This document shows, piece after piece, positions 1 to 8,644 of a stretch of DNA of 32,279 bases. The translations under genes were made by a program, and so were the position numbers. Source of the DNA: Deltaproteobacteria bacterium. Lineage in GTDB: Bacteria > Desulfobacterota > Deferrimicrobia > Deferrimicrobiales > Deferrimicrobiaceae. Where the stretch lies: contig DAOUUI010000009.1 in the NCBI GenBank assembly GCA_030668225.1, forward strand, positions 1 to 32,279, written 5' to 3'. The number at the start of each line of letters is the position of its first letter. The stretch's first letter is position 1. The notes beneath the pieces were generated by a model. It did not search any database and was not told the origin of the DNA. It saw nothing but the letters and a program-made list of their open reading frames with translations.

Positions 1-2
1 AA

Positions 3-191
3 ATGCTGCAAAAAGCGGGTTGGCCGGCACAACCCGGGACAGACGTTGCGTTATCCCCGTGGTACCATCAATGGTGGTTCTGGACGCTGGTGGGAGTGGC
101 CGTAGTGGGTGTTGCGGCAGGCATCGGGGGGGGCGGCGGAGGCGGGGGGAGTGACGGAAGCTCCTCGGGAACGATCGGAGTCGATTTCTAG
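3..191 (+). CDS. C-terminal end of an unknown membrane-anchored protein (probably truncated by the window edge)
   Basis: The frame is open from the window edge to a TAG at 189-191. It encodes 62 residues from the first ATG, which lies only 2 bases inside the window, so the real start may be outside and no ribosome binding site can be judged. The visible part has a Trp-rich stretch (WYHQWWFW), one hydrophobic segment of about 15 residues (LVGVAVVGVAAGI), then eight glycines and a Ser/Gly-rich tail ending in IGVDF. A single C-terminal membrane segment followed by a Gly-rich tail is seen at the end of some large deltaproteobacterial envelope proteins (TPR or PEGA types), but nothing here shows the family. 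I do not recognise the gene. A gap of 41 bp separates it from the FtsB-like gene. Confidence 0.4.
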   Translation: MLQKAGWPAQPGTDVALSPWYHQWWFWTLVGVAVVGVAAGIGGGGGGGGSDGSSSGTIGVDF

Positions 192-232
192 TTACGAACT
201 TTCCGGGAAATCCCTTTTCGGGTGACGTGGGA

Positions 233-583
233 ATGGAAAACGAAGAGAAATCGTGGCTGAAGAGGCGCTGGCCGGTCCTGGTCCTCGGCGGAATGGTTTT
301 GGTCGCCCTCCTCTTATCCACATTCGGGCAAGTGGGGATCATAAGCACACTCAACCTGAATGCAAAGGAGAAACAGCTTATCTCCGAGAACACCAAACTG
401 CGCGAAGAAAACGAGCAGCTCCGGCAGGAGGTGGAACAACTCCGTTCCAATCCTTCCTACATTGAGGAGATCGCCCGAGGGGAGCTCGGACTCATGGGAC
501 AAAAGGAAATCGTCATCCCAGTCGACCGGAAAAAGGATGCAGCTACCCATCCCGCCCAAAGCGGCGGAACGGGCCGTCCGTAA
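233..583 (+). CDS. ftsB: Septum formation initiator, FtsB/DivIC family
   Basis: A small bitopic membrane protein of 116 residues. It has a short basic cytoplasmic N-terminus, one membrane segment at about residues 14-30 and a periplasmic coiled coil at about 40-72 (repeated LREENEQLRQEVEQL pattern). It ends with the family-typical block YIEEIARGELGLMG and a following EIVI strand. FtsB/DivIC proteins form a complex with FtsL and FtsQ/DivIB that activates septal peptidoglycan synthesis. The length and order match the family. ATG 233 is preferred; a GTG at 227 in the same frame would add two residues. The 3' end overlaps the diguanylate cyclase by 47 bp in another frame. ftsB versus divIC naming cannot be decided from sequence alone. 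Confidence 0.85.
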   Translation: MENEEKSWLKRRWPVLVLGGMVLVALLLSTFGQVGIISTLNLNAKEKQLISENTKLREENEQLRQEVEQLRSNPSYIEEIARGELGLMGQKEIVIPVDRKKDAATHPAQSGGTGRP

Positions 584-2696
584 ACATATACTTCCCGTTC
601 TCGCATTTCTTCACCTCTCGTCGTTGCTCGTCTTCCGTTTCGGGTCCCTGCGGGATTGGACAACGGGCTGGGCGGCATCCGCTTTCGTCGCAGCCGGGCT
701 TCTCCTTTTTCGCGATCTGGCGACCTCCCGGAAAGAGCATCGTCTTCCCGACGTGCTCTCTCTGACCGCATGGGGTGCAGCTGCCCTTCTGGAGCTCCAT
801 AGCCTGTCTTCCGTTGTGGCATTCTCCCAAGTAGTTCCCGCGGTTGTTTTTTCGGGGATCTCTTTTCTCCTTCCCGTAATGCCTGCCGTGGTGTACGCAT
901 TTATCTCGCTCGTCTGGCTTCTCTTTTCTACATCTGTCGGGTTCGGCGGGACAGGAATGTCCGCCTCCATCGTTGGAATGGCGGCCCTGGGGGTAGTGGC
1001 GGGGCGGGTTGTCCGGTGGAAGCTAACGGAAGCATCAGGGGAGACCCTTCCCCGGAGACCGACCGGCCAGGCCGGATCACTCGTTTTCCCGCAAGAGCAT
1101 CCCGAGCAACCCGGCAAGGGAGGGTTCGACGGATTTCCGGAGGGGGAAAACTTTCTCGCAAGACGCGAGGAGGAACTGGAGGAAGGAATCCAAAGAGTAC
1201 TGGAAGGGATTCTTCCGATTTCCGGGGGTGACCGGATCATGTATGTGTCTCCCTCTCAAGGTCACGGGAGCCCGCTCGTGGCACGTTACGTTACACCTCC
1301 GGAGGAGGAGACCCACTGGCGCGGTCGGGAGTTACCGGATGCCTACGTGCCCCTGCGGGAAGCGATCGTTTTCCGTCGGGAGTTTTTCGTCGAAGGGGAG
1401 GAATCCTCCCGATGGGGACTTCCGCGAGAGGGGAGTCGGGAGCAGCCGTCGGGAATCGCAGCCGTCCCTGTCCTCTGTGACGGAACGGAGGAGGGAGCGG
1501 TTCTCGCCTTCCGGTTCGGGGAGGGGCGTTGGACGGAACCGGTCGTGCAGGTATTGGAGATGGGCGCGTTTTTCATCGCGAGGGAGGTTGCCGAGACACG
1601 GCGAAGATACCGGAACGAGAGGTTCCTCGAAAGCCAGGTCGGTGTCGGCCGGCTCGCCCGGACGATCGCGGAAGCGGCGGAAAAGAGTGGAGGGGAAGGG
1701 GGAGAGGTAGAGAGCGCATCTCCCCGCCGGGAAGTCTACAAGACGGCCACGGAGCAGATCCGGTTTCAACTCAAGGCCGACAGGGTTTTGCTGGTGGAGG
1801 CGGAGTCGAAAAAGAAGCGAGGACGGGTGGCGTGGGAGGCGACGGAGGAAGGGGAAAAGGAAACGATTCCCGGACGACATAAGAAAGATGCCTGGGTGAA
1901 GCTTGCCGGGACATACGCGGAATGGGTGCTGCTGAACAACGTGCACAGAATCTTCTCCGGCGTCCGGACGTCACCCGCCAGGCATCCCGTTCTCCCCGAA
2001 AAATGGGAACGGGAGGATGAGGATAGCTACCTGCTTGTTCCTGTGGATGGAGGGGGATTCCATGGGATTCTCGTGTGCGCCTCCCGGGAGGAGAATCGTA
2101 ATTATCACAAAAGGGACGTGGAAATGGTCAAGGAGGTCATCACGATCATGCGCATGGGGATATCCCACGCGCACCACATCGAGACGCTGGAGGAGCGGGC
2201 CACGAGCGACGGCCTGACAGGCCTCCTGAACCAGAAGACTTTCCGGAAAAGGCTGTCGATCGACCTGTCGAGGCTCGACAGCCGGGTTGGGTGCGCCGTG
2301 ATCATGGCGGACATCGACCATTTCAAGCGAGTAAACGACACCTACGGACACCAGGCGGGAGACGAGGTGCTGAAGAAAATCGCGAACATCATACAGAAAA
2401 CGATCCGGAAAATGGATATGGCGGCGAGATACGGAGGAGAGGAATTCGTCCTGTACCTTCATCAAGTGGACAGGGAGAAAGCCAAACAGATGGCGGAACG
2501 GCTGCGCCTTATCATCGAACAGACGAGATTCGAGTTTGGCGGCAAGGAGGTGGGGATTACCGCATCCCTTGGAATCGCATGCTACCCGTCCGACGGGAGA
2601 GAAACCCGGGACCTCCTGGAGCGCGCCGACGAAGCCCTGTATCGATCGAAACAGGGGGGAAGAAACCGTACGACCGTAACCCGGGATCCTGCCTGA
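537..2696 (+). CDS. Membrane-bound diguanylate cyclase (GGDEF) with a large sensory region
   Basis: A protein of 719 residues. Residues about 15-160 hold five or six hydrophobic segments. Residues about 190-540 are soluble and placed where GAF-like sensor domains usually sit, but no diagnostic motif was recognised there. The C-terminal GGDEF domain starts near a typical SDGLTGLLN block and carries ADIDHFKRVNDTYGH. The catalytic signature is GGEEF at 633-637, so it should make c-di-GMP from GTP. An RxxD inhibitory site (RKMD, 624-627) lies exactly five residues before it, so product inhibition is likely. No EAL domain is present. The start ATG 537 has GGAAAAAGG just upstream and lies inside ftsB; an open frame extends further upstream, but that part reads as shadow of ftsB. 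The input signal is unknown. Confidence 0.85.
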   Translation: MQLPIPPKAAERAVRKHILPVLAFLHLSSLLVFRFGSLRDWTTGWAASAFVAAGLLLFRDLATSRKEHRLPDVLSLTAWGAAALLELHSLSSVVAFSQVVPAVVFSGISFLLPVMPAVVYAFISLVWLLFSTSVGFGGTGMSASIVGMAALGVVAGRVVRWKLTEASGETLPRRPTGQAGSLVFPQEHPEQPGKGGFDGFPEGENFLARREEELEEGIQRVLEGILPISGGDRIMYVSPSQGHGSPLVARYVTPPEEETHWRGRELPDAYVPLREAIVFRREFFVEGEESSRWGLPREGSREQPSGIAAVPVLCDGTEEGAVLAFRFGEGRWTEPVVQVLEMGAFFIAREVAETRRRYRNERFLESQVGVGRLARTIAEAAEKSGGEGGEVESASPRREVYKTATEQIRFQLKADRVLLVEAESKKKRGRVAWEATEEGEKETIPGRHKKDAWVKLAGTYAEWVLLNNVHRIFSGVRTSPARHPVLPEKWEREDEDSYLLVPVDGGGFHGILVCASREENRNYHKRDVEMVKEVITIMRMGISHAHHIETLEERATSDGLTGLLNQKTFRKRLSIDLSRLDSRVGCAVIMADIDHFKRVNDTYGHQAGDEVLKKIANIIQKTIRKMDMAARYGGEEFVLYLHQVDREKAKQMAERLRLIIEQTRFEFGGKEVGITASLGIACYPSDGRETRDLLERADEALYRSKQGGRNRTTVTRDPA

Positions 2697-2710
2697 ATAT
2701 TCGTATATTC
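2695..2710. promoter_or_regulatory. Perfect 6-4-6 inverted repeat upstream of the cold-shock gene
   Basis: GAATAT, four bases (TCGT), then ATATTC. It begins on the stop codon of the GGDEF gene and ends 11 bases before the proposed -35 of the cold-shock promoter. It is AT-rich within GC-rich surroundings. It could be an operator or a weak hairpin; there is no T-run after it. Confidence 0.3.
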
Positions 2711-2721
2711 GATACTGCTTA

Positions 2722-2749
2722 TTGACACGGCATTTCTTCCTGTGATATC
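2722..2749 (+). promoter_or_regulatory. Possible sigma-70 promoter of the cold-shock gene
   Basis: A perfect -35 hexamer TTGACA at 2722-2727 is followed after 16 bp by GATATC (2744-2749), a weak -10 with a TG two bases ahead of it. It lies in the only gap before the cold-shock start at 2788, giving a short leader of about 30 nt. The -10 match is poor, so this is tentative. Confidence 0.4.
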
Positions 2750-2787
2750 TCAAGAAACATCAAGAGGCTTTTGGGAGGCTGTTGTCG

Positions 2788-2994
2788 ATGAAGCACACCG
2801 GGACGGTGAAGTGGTTCAACGAGACAAAGGGGTACGGGTTCATCGAGCAGGAGGGAGGCACGGACGTCTTCGTTCATTACACGGCCATCAGGATGGACGG
2901 GTACCGGACCCTCAAGGAGGGGCAGGCGGTTCAGTACACCGTGATGGAAACAACGAAAGGCCTTCAGGCGGCCGAGGTTGTCTGCACGCAGTAG
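2788..2994 (+). CDS. Cold-shock domain protein (CspA family)
   Basis: A 68-residue single cold-shock domain, the usual length for the family. It has the two RNA-binding motifs: RNP1 as KGYGFI (14-19) and RNP2 as VFVHY (27-31), after the classic GTVKWFN opening. These proteins bind single-stranded RNA and DNA and melt RNA secondary structure, acting as chaperones in cold, growth or stress. The start ATG 2788 has GGGAGG at 2774-2779, 8 bases away; a TTG at 2782 in frame is less likely. It is a single-gene unit, with its own putative promoter and a strong terminator at 3025-3061. No long cold-responsive leader is visible, so cold induction cannot be claimed. Confidence 0.95.
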   Translation: MKHTGTVKWFNETKGYGFIEQEGGTDVFVHYTAIRMDGYRTLKEGQAVQYTVMETTKGLQAAEVVCTQ

Positions 2995-3024
2995 CCTGAC
3001 AGACCAGGTACGATATCCGGAAGA

Positions 3025-3061
3025 CCCCGGCAGCTCCGCCACCACTGCGGGGCTTTTTTTT
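3025..3061 (+). terminator. Rho-independent terminator after the cold-shock gene
   Basis: The arms CCCCGGCAG (3025-3033) and CTGCGGGG (3045-3052) pair with one bulged G around an 11-base loop. A run of eight T follows at 3054-3061. It sits 30 bp after the cold-shock stop and separates that gene from argS. Confidence 0.88.
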
Positions 3062-3104
3062 ACGCTCGGGCAAGGGGGAAGGATCGACCAGGTCTAAAGA
3101 GTAA

Positions 3105-3120
3105 GAAAAGGTCCCTTTTC
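3105..3120. promoter_or_regulatory. Perfect 7-2-7 inverted repeat upstream of the argS promoter
   Basis: GAAAAGG, TC, CCTTTTC, centred about 36 bp before the putative -35 at 3148. A two-base spacer is too short for an RNA hairpin with all seven pairs, so the symmetry fits a DNA-binding dimer site better. No regulator can be named. Confidence 0.3.
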
Positions 3121-3147
3121 GCATCGGCGGGGAGAGCGCGTTAGGCG

Positions 3148-3174
3148 TTGACTTCCCCCGCGGCTGGCTATAAC
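3148..3174 (+). promoter_or_regulatory. Possible promoter of the argS-trp-accD-folC-lptD unit
   Basis: TTGACT at 3148-3153 and TATAAC at 3169-3174 each match sigma-70 hexamers at five of six positions, but the 15 bp spacer is short. It is the only candidate found in the gap between the cold-shock terminator and the argS start at 3216. GCGGGG (3127-3132) and CCCCGC (3156-3161) form an inverted repeat around the -35. Confidence 0.4.
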
Positions 3175-3215
3175 GTATTACCTTTAAAGTCATTTTTGCA
3201 TTTTCGGGGAGTCCG

Positions 3216-4880
3216 TTGGACGTCCGCAGGATTACCGAATCCCTCATCCAGACAGGAATAAAACGGAAATTGGAAGAGTGGGGGATTCCCGAGGAAATCT
3301 CCGTTTCGGTGGAGGTCCCGAGGCAGGAAGAACACGGGGATTTCTCTACGAACGCGGCTTTGCAACTGGCAGGCCACATGAAGAGGAAACCCCGAGACGT
3401 GGCGATGGAACTCCTGGGTTCCATTCGGCAGGCGGACGAGGGAGGATGGTTCCGGGATCTCACCGTGGCCGGGCCGGGGTTCATCAATGTCGTCCTGTCC
3501 GAAGGCGCCTGGCAGGAAGTTCTGGCCAACGCTCTTACGAAGGGGGAACGTTTCGGAGCCGTCGACCGGAAGGAGGGAGAAAGGGTGCTCCTCGAGTTCG
3601 TCTCGGCCAATCCCACAGGACCTCTCCACGTGGGACACGGCAGGGGGGCGGTCGTGGGGGATGCGCTGGCGAGAATTCTTGCTTTTACCGGGTGCCAGGT
3701 GACAACCGAATATTACGTAAACGACGTGGGAAACCAGATCGACTGCCTCGGTAAGTCCCTGTACGCACGGTACCTGCAGCTGTGCGGGAAGAAAGCCGAG
3801 TTGCCGGAGGACGGGTATCGCGGTGAGTACCTGGTCGATCTCGCACGGGAGTTCCGCGAAGAGGTGGGCGACAGGTACCTGCCGGTCGAGGAGGAGGAGG
3901 CGTTCCCCGTCTTTCGGAAGGTCGCATGCGACCGGATCCTCAACGGCATACGGAAAGACCTCGAGACGTTCCACGTGCATATCGACCGATGGTTCCGGGA
4001 AGAAAGTCTGCACGAAAGCGGTTCCGTTGCGGCCATCGTGGACGAACTGCGCGAACGCGGGCAGCTGTACGAGTCCGAGGGGGCGGTGTACTTCAAAAGC
4101 GAATCCCACGGGGACGAGAAGGACAGGGTCCTGGTGCGTGCCGACGGCCGGACGACCTACTTCGCCTCCGATCTCGCCTACCATCGGGCAAAGCTCAGGC
4201 AGGGGTTTACGAAGCTGATCGACATTTGGGGAGCCGATCACCACGGATATGCTCCCAGGCTCTCCGCGGCGCTTAAGGGCCTCGGGGAAAAGGACAGCCG
4301 GCTCGAGATCCTGCTCGTGCAGTTCGTATCGTTGGTTCGGGATGGGAAGACAGTACAAATGTCTACACGTTCCGGTGAATTTACCACATTACGTGAAGTA
4401 ATGGATGAGGTAGGTATCGATGCCGCCCGCTTCTTCTACCTGCTCCGGAGTTTCCGTTCCCATCTCGATTTCGATCTCACCCTGGCCAGCAAGAAGTCGA
4501 ACGAGAATCCCGTGTATTACATCCAGTACGTACACGCAAGGATTTGCAGCATCTTCCGGGAAGCTGCCGATCGCGGCATCGTTCTGTCGGATGCACCACC
4601 TCTGTCCGTACTCTCCTTGCCGGACGAGACGAATCTGATGAAGAAGGTTGCCCGGTTTCCCGATGTCGTCTCCGAATCCGGGAAAGCTCGGGAGCCGCAC
4701 CGGATCCCTTTCTACCTTTTGGACCTCGCCCGGGAATTCCATGCGTTCTACCACAACCATCGGTTTCTCGGAGAAACTCCCGAGCGCACCCAGGGAAGGC
4801 TGGCTCTTGCCACGGCGGTCAGGAATGTCGTCTCCACCGGACTATCTCTGCTTGGTGTCTCGGCGCCGGAGCGAATGTGA
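3216..4880 (+). CDS. argS: Arginyl-tRNA synthetase
   Basis: A 554-residue class I aminoacyl-tRNA synthetase that charges tRNA-Arg with arginine using ATP. The N-terminal Add1-type region carries the family motif HGDFSTN (40-46). The HIGH signature is HVGH (138-141) within ANPTGPLHVGHGRG. The KMSKS-equivalent loop is QMSTR (381-385), as in many ArgRS enzymes whose canonical lysine is replaced. The C-terminal helical DALR anticodon-binding domain covers roughly the last 120 residues. The start is TTG 3216 with GGGGAG at 3207-3211; the next in-frame ATG falls after the HGDFSTN motif, so the TTG start is needed. It is the first gene after a terminator and putative promoter, and its stop overlaps the SPOR start (GTGA). 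A segment around 4351-4420 uses AT-rich codons unlike the rest. Confidence 0.96.
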   Translation: MDVRRITESLIQTGIKRKLEEWGIPEEISVSVEVPRQEEHGDFSTNAALQLAGHMKRKPRDVAMELLGSIRQADEGGWFRDLTVAGPGFINVVLSEGAWQEVLANALTKGERFGAVDRKEGERVLLEFVSANPTGPLHVGHGRGAVVGDALARILAFTGCQVTTEYYVNDVGNQIDCLGKSLYARYLQLCGKKAELPEDGYRGEYLVDLAREFREEVGDRYLPVEEEEAFPVFRKVACDRILNGIRKDLETFHVHIDRWFREESLHESGSVAAIVDELRERGQLYESEGAVYFKSESHGDEKDRVLVRADGRTTYFASDLAYHRAKLRQGFTKLIDIWGADHHGYAPRLSAALKGLGEKDSRLEILLVQFVSLVRDGKTVQMSTRSGEFTTLREVMDEVGIDAARFFYLLRSFRSHLDFDLTLASKKSNENPVYYIQYVHARICSIFREAADRGIVLSDAPPLSVLSLPDETNLMKKVARFPDVVSESGKAREPHRIPFYLLDLAREFHAFYHNHRFLGETPERTQGRLALATAVRNVVSTGLSLLGVSAPERM

Positions 4881-5524
4881 GATACCTGTACAACAAGAAA
4901 CGGCGATTACGCAGTACAGAAGGGGAGAGGTTCCAGTTCGCCTTCTTCGTGGTCGGAGTGGTCGTCCTGCTTGCGGTGGCATTCGTTCTCGGCCTCCAGG
5001 TAGGCAGAATCGTGGAGAAGAACGCGGAGGATCGCAGAAACGAGGCGAACAAATTCGGGGGACCCATCGAAATCGGGGAGGAAACCGGATCGGAGATCCG
5101 AAAGGATCTCGGAGTCTTTTCGGAGGAGGCGGCAAAGGTTCCTCCCGTGACTCCCCCGAGCCCCGACGAACACCTGAGCGAGACCGAAAAAAGCCTTACC
5201 TTCCGAGAAACCCTGGCGAAGAAGGAGCCCGAGCCCATCCTCCTCGTGAAACCTGCTCCCGGAAAGAAGGCGCAGGAGAAGCCCGCCGCCCGGTCCAAGC
5301 CTTCGGGGAAGCTGTTGGTTCAGGTTGCCGCTTTTCGGGACAGGGGGGCGGCCGGGAATTTCCTGAAGCGGCTGCAAAAAGACGGATTCAATGCGGTCAT
5401 CGTGCAAAAAGGAGGCTACCAAAAGGTTATCGTCGGGCCGTATCCGGACAAAGATGCCGCGAATCGGGCAATTCGGAAACTGAAAACGGAATGGAAAGTG
5501 AACCCTTTCCTGGTTCGGAGATGA
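4877..5524 (+). CDS. SPOR-domain membrane protein
   Basis: A 215-residue bitopic inner-membrane protein. It has a basic cytoplasmic N-terminus, one membrane segment at about residues 20-41 and a charged, Pro-rich periplasmic linker. The C-terminal SPOR domain covers about 141-215 (LLVQVAAFRDRGAA, then VIVGPYPDKDAA). SPOR domains bind denuded glycan strands of septal peptidoglycan, so a role at the division site, as for DedD or FtsN, is likely. The start is GTG 4877, which shares GTGA with the argS stop and has GGAG at 4868-4871; a longer open frame upstream is only shadow of argS. trpE follows after 7 bp. Which SPOR protein it equals functionally cannot be told. Confidence 0.85.
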   Translation: MRYLYNKKRRLRSTEGERFQFAFFVVGVVVLLAVAFVLGLQVGRIVEKNAEDRRNEANKFGGPIEIGEETGSEIRKDLGVFSEEAAKVPPVTPPSPDEHLSETEKSLTFRETLAKKEPEPILLVKPAPGKKAQEKPAARSKPSGKLLVQVAAFRDRGAAGNFLKRLQKDGFNAVIVQKGGYQKVIVGPYPDKDAANRAIRKLKTEWKVNPFLVRR

Positions 5525-5531
5525 AGCGGCG

Positions 5532-7025
5532 ATGAGGTCGCACCCGACAGAGGAGGTTTTCCTTTCCCAGGCGGCCCCCGGGTCGGTCATCCCCGTCTGG
5601 CAGGAGTTCCACGCTGACCTGGAAACGCCCGTGTCGGCATACCTGAAAATTGCGGCCCGGTTCCCCGACGACCATTTCCTGCTGGAAAGCGTCGAGGGAG
5701 GGGAGAAGTGGGCCAGGTTCTCCTTCATCGGCTTCGACCCGTATATCCGGTTTCGCGTGGACCGAAAAACCGTGACGATCACCCGGGGAGGAAAAACCGA
5801 GGTGCGCACGGTGACGAACGACCCGATGAAAGAACTCGAGGGGATTCTCTCGGGGATCCGGTATGTGCGGGCAGAGGGGCTTCCGAGGTTGTCAGGGGGC
5901 GCCGTGGGGTTCATCGGCTATGACTACGTCCGGAACATCGAGAGGATCCCGGACACCCATCCCGATGAAGGCACTCCCGACGCCCTGTTCCTCTTCCCCT
6001 CGCGTCTCGTGATTTTCGACAACGTGAAGCACACGATACGGATCGTGGTTCACGGCCAGGCCGGGGAAGCCCGGCCCGATTCCGACGAGTACTTGCGGTG
6101 CGTCCGCGACATCGAGGAGGTGAAGTCGGTTCTCCAGGGCCCACTCCGGTGGACGGATATTCCCGAAGAGGGGTCTGGCGAGGCACCGCCTGCCTTCGAG
6201 GTCCCCCGGGAGACTTTCCTTGCGGCCGTCCGGAAGGCGAAGGAGTACATCCGGGACGGGGAGATCATCCAGGCGGTCCTTTCCAACCGCTCCCGGGTCC
6301 GGACAGGGCGATCCCCGTCGGAGGTGTACCGGGTACTCCGGTCGGAGAACCCTTCCCCCTACATGTTCCTGCTGAAATTCGGCGACCTTGCACTGGTGGG
6401 ATCCTCTCCGGAGATCCTGGTCAGGCTGGAGGGTGATCTCGTACAGCTAAGGCCGATCGCCGGAACGCGCCCCCGGGGGGCGACGACAGAGGAAGACCGT
6501 CGCATGGAGGCCGAACTTCTTTCCGACCCGAAGGAACTTGCCGAGCACGTGATGCTCGTGGATCTCGGGAGGAACGACGTAGGCCGGGTGTCGGAGTGGG
6601 GGACGGTCAGGGTGGACGAGCAGATGGTGGTGGAGAGGTATTCACACGTGATGCACATCGTGTCCAACGTCATCGGAAAGCTCCGCGCGGAGTTGACTGC
6701 CTTCGACGTTCTCCGCGCGGCTTTTCCGGCGGGAACGGTCACGGGAGCCCCGAAGGTCCGGGCGATGGAGATCATCGAGGAACTGGAACCGTTCCGGAGG
6801 GGGATCTATGCGGGGTCGGTGGGGTATTTCGACCTGCAGGGGAGTATGGACTTCTGCATCACCATCCGTACGATCGTGATGAGGGGAGACGAGGCGCTGA
6901 TCCAGGCGGGCGCGGGAATCGTCGCCGATTCGGACCCCGAGAAGGAGTGGGAGGAGATCCACAGCAAGGCCCGGATCCTCTTCCGGGCAGCGGGTGCGAA
7001 GGACCCGGCGGAGACGATCCGGTGA
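5532..7025 (+). CDS. trpE: Anthranilate synthase component I
   Basis: A 497-residue large subunit of anthranilate synthase, which converts chorismate and ammonia (from the TrpG glutaminase) to anthranilate, the first step of tryptophan synthesis. The N-terminal part carries LLES (50-53) followed by [14 protein letters not shown], the element that binds tryptophan for feedback inhibition. The C-terminal chorismate-binding domain has [26 protein letters not shown] and YAGSVGYFD. The LLES element and the linked trpG half favour TrpE over PabB. The ATG start 5532 has GGAG at 5517-5520. It begins 7 bp after the SPOR stop, and no leader peptide, Trp codon run, T-box or terminator was found in front, so transcription is probably shared with argS. 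The stop overlaps trpGD (GTGA). Confidence 0.96.
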   Translation: MRSHPTEEVFLSQAAPGSVIPVWQEFHADLETPVSAYLKIAARFPDDHFLLESVEGGEKWARFSFIGFDPYIRFRVDRKTVTITRGGKTEVRTVTNDPMKELEGILSGIRYVRAEGLPRLSGGAVGFIGYDYVRNIERIPDTHPDEGTPDALFLFPSRLVIFDNVKHTIRIVVHGQAGEARPDSDEYLRCVRDIEEVKSVLQGPLRWTDIPEEGSGEAPPAFEVPRETFLAAVRKAKEYIRDGEIIQAVLSNRSRVRTGRSPSEVYRVLRSENPSPYMFLLKFGDLALVGSSPEILVRLEGDLVQLRPIAGTRPRGATTEEDRRMEAELLSDPKELAEHVMLVDLGRNDVGRVSEWGTVRVDEQMVVERYSHVMHIVSNVIGKLRAELTAFDVLRAAFPAGTVTGAPKVRAMEIIEELEPFRRGIYAGSVGYFDLQGSMDFCITIRTIVMRGDEALIQAGAGIVADSDPEKEWEEIHSKARILFRAAGAKDPAETIR

Positions 7026-8644
7026 TTGCGGTAATCGACAACTACGATTCGTTCACCTATAACCTCGTCCAGTATCTGGGCGAGCTGGGGGCGGATGTCA
7101 AAGTGTTCCGGAACGACGCCGTCTCGGTGGCGGACTTAAGCCGTCTTTCTCCCGACGGCCTCGTGATCTCCCCCGGCCCGGGCGGACCGGAGAGCGCCGG
7201 AATATCCCTCGATGCGGTTCGCGCGTTTTTGGACCGGATCCCCATATTGGGTGTGTGCCTTGGACATCAGTGCATAGGTCAGGCCTGCGGAGGCAAGGTT
7301 GTGCATGCACGCACCCTCATGCACGGGAAGACCTCGCAGATCCGGCACAACGGGAAGGGGATCTTCTCCATGATCGAAAACCCGATGACGGCGACGCGGT
7401 ACCATTCGCTCGCGATGGATCGGGAGTCGCTCCCACCAGACCTCGAGGTGTGCGCCGACTCGGAAGACGGCGAGGTGATGGGAATCCGGCATGTTGCACG
7501 GCCCGTTTTCGGGGTCCAGTTCCATCCCGAGTCGATTCTGACGCAGTATGGAATGAGAATTCTTGAAAATTTTCTCTCGCTCGTAGATCCGCGGCAGCCG
7601 GTTCGCCTCTGCTACGGGAACATGCGCGAGGCGATCTCGCAGGTAGCGTCGGGGAAGGATCTTTCCCCGGACGGAATGCGGGACGCCATGAACATGATGA
7701 TGGAGGGAGAGGCGACGCCCGCGCAGATATCCTCGTTCCTTTCCTGCTTGGCGATGAAAGGGGAGACGACGGAGGAAATCACGGCCGCGGCCCTGGTGAT
7801 GCGGCAGAAAGCGGCAAAAATCGCGGCTCCTTTGGGAGAGCCCCTTCTCGACACATGCGGCACCGGGGGGGACAGGTCCGGCACCTTCAACATCTCCACA
7901 ACGGTGGCTTTCGTGGCGGCAGGCGCGGGGATTCGCGTCGCCAAGCACGGGAACCGGTCGGTCACGAGCCGTTCCGGAAGCGCCGACGTCCTCGAATGCC
8001 TCGGAATGGACCTCGGGGCGTCGATTGCCGACGTCCAGCGTGCCCTGGACGAGGCAGGCGTCACCTTCATGTTCGCCCCGAAATTTCATGCTGCCATGAA
8101 ATATGCGATCGGGCCCCGCCGCGAGATCGGTATCCGGACGATATTCAACATCCTGGGCCCCTTGAGCAACCCCGCCGGGGCAAACAGACAGGTCGTCGGC
8201 GTTTTCAGCGAAGCATTGGGGGAACCGTATGCCCGGGTACTGGCGGAACTGGGGCACCGTCGGTCTTTCGTCGTCCACGGGTCCGACGGCATGGACGAGG
8301 TGACCCTTGCCGCCCCGACGATCGTGTGGGAGGTCCGGGATGGACAGGTAAAGAGAACCCTGTTCGACCCGAGGGCGGCGGGATTCGAGTACGCCTCTTC
8401 CCGGGAGATCCAGGGAGGGGACGCCGCGACGAACGCACGGATACTCAAGGAGATTCTAGGCGGTGCGCCCGGTCCCGGACGGGAAGCGGTCCTCGTCAAT
8501 GCGGCATTCGCCATCATCGCGGGGGGGAAAGCCGAAGAGATTCGTGAAGGAGTCGCGTTGGCCGCGCGATCGATTGACTCGGGCGACGCGATGGATCGGC
8601 TCCAGGCGTTTCTGGCCATTCTGGGAACCGGAGGAAAGAAATGA
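7022..8644 (+). CDS. trpGD: Fused anthranilate synthase glutaminase and anthranilate phosphoribosyltransferase
   Basis: One 540-residue protein joining two enzymes with no stop between them. Residues 1 to about 190 are the class I glutamine amidotransferase TrpG, with catalytic Cys79 in GVCLGHQ and His168/Glu170 in GVQFHPES; it feeds ammonia to TrpE. Residues about 200-540 are TrpD, which transfers phosphoribose from PRPP to anthranilate; it has the GTGGD loop (about 280-284) and [15 protein letters not shown] (308-322). The joint is a short stretch of roughly ten residues. The start is GTG 7022, overlapping the trpE stop; a longer open frame upstream is shadow of trpE. The end overlaps trpC by ATGA. 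A TrpGD fusion is known from enterobacteria, whereas many bacteria keep two genes. Confidence 0.95.
   Translation: MIAVIDNYDSFTYNLVQYLGELGADVKVFRNDAVSVADLSRLSPDGLVISPGPGGPESAGISLDAVRAFLDRIPILGVCLGHQCIGQACGGKVVHARTLMHGKTSQIRHNGKGIFSMIENPMTATRYHSLAMDRESLPPDLEVCADSEDGEVMGIRHVARPVFGVQFHPESILTQYGMRILENFLSLVDPRQPVRLCYGNMREAISQVASGKDLSPDGMRDAMNMMMEGEATPAQISSFLSCLAMKGETTEEITAAALVMRQKAAKIAAPLGEPLLDTCGTGGDRSGTFNISTTVAFVAAGAGIRVAKHGNRSVTSRSGSADVLECLGMDLGASIADVQRALDEAGVTFMFAPKFHAAMKYAIGPRREIGIRTIFNILGPLSNPAGANRQVVGVFSEALGEPYARVLAELGHRRSFVVHGSDGMDEVTLAAPTIVWEVRDGQVKRTLFDPRAAGFEYASSREIQGGDAATNARILKEILGGAPGPGREAVLVNAAFAIIAGGKAEEIREGVALAARSIDSGDAMDRLQAFLAILGTGGKK

Noticed and set aside
125-151. Poly-G tract as a phase-variable repeat
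   Set aside because: It encodes a glycine run with interrupted G stretches (the longest about seven), the gene is incomplete, and similar short G-runs occur throughout this GC-rich window.
192-226. GGGAAATCCCTTTT before ftsB as a terminator for the first gene
   Set aside because: Only three pairs with a four-base loop and four T; far too weak.
7590-7650. Possibility that trpG and trpD are separate genes with a missed stop or internal start
   Set aside because: The frame is continuous and both domains are intact. No stop exists between them; an internal ATG at 7621 lies at the TrpD start, but the joined frame is the simpler reading.
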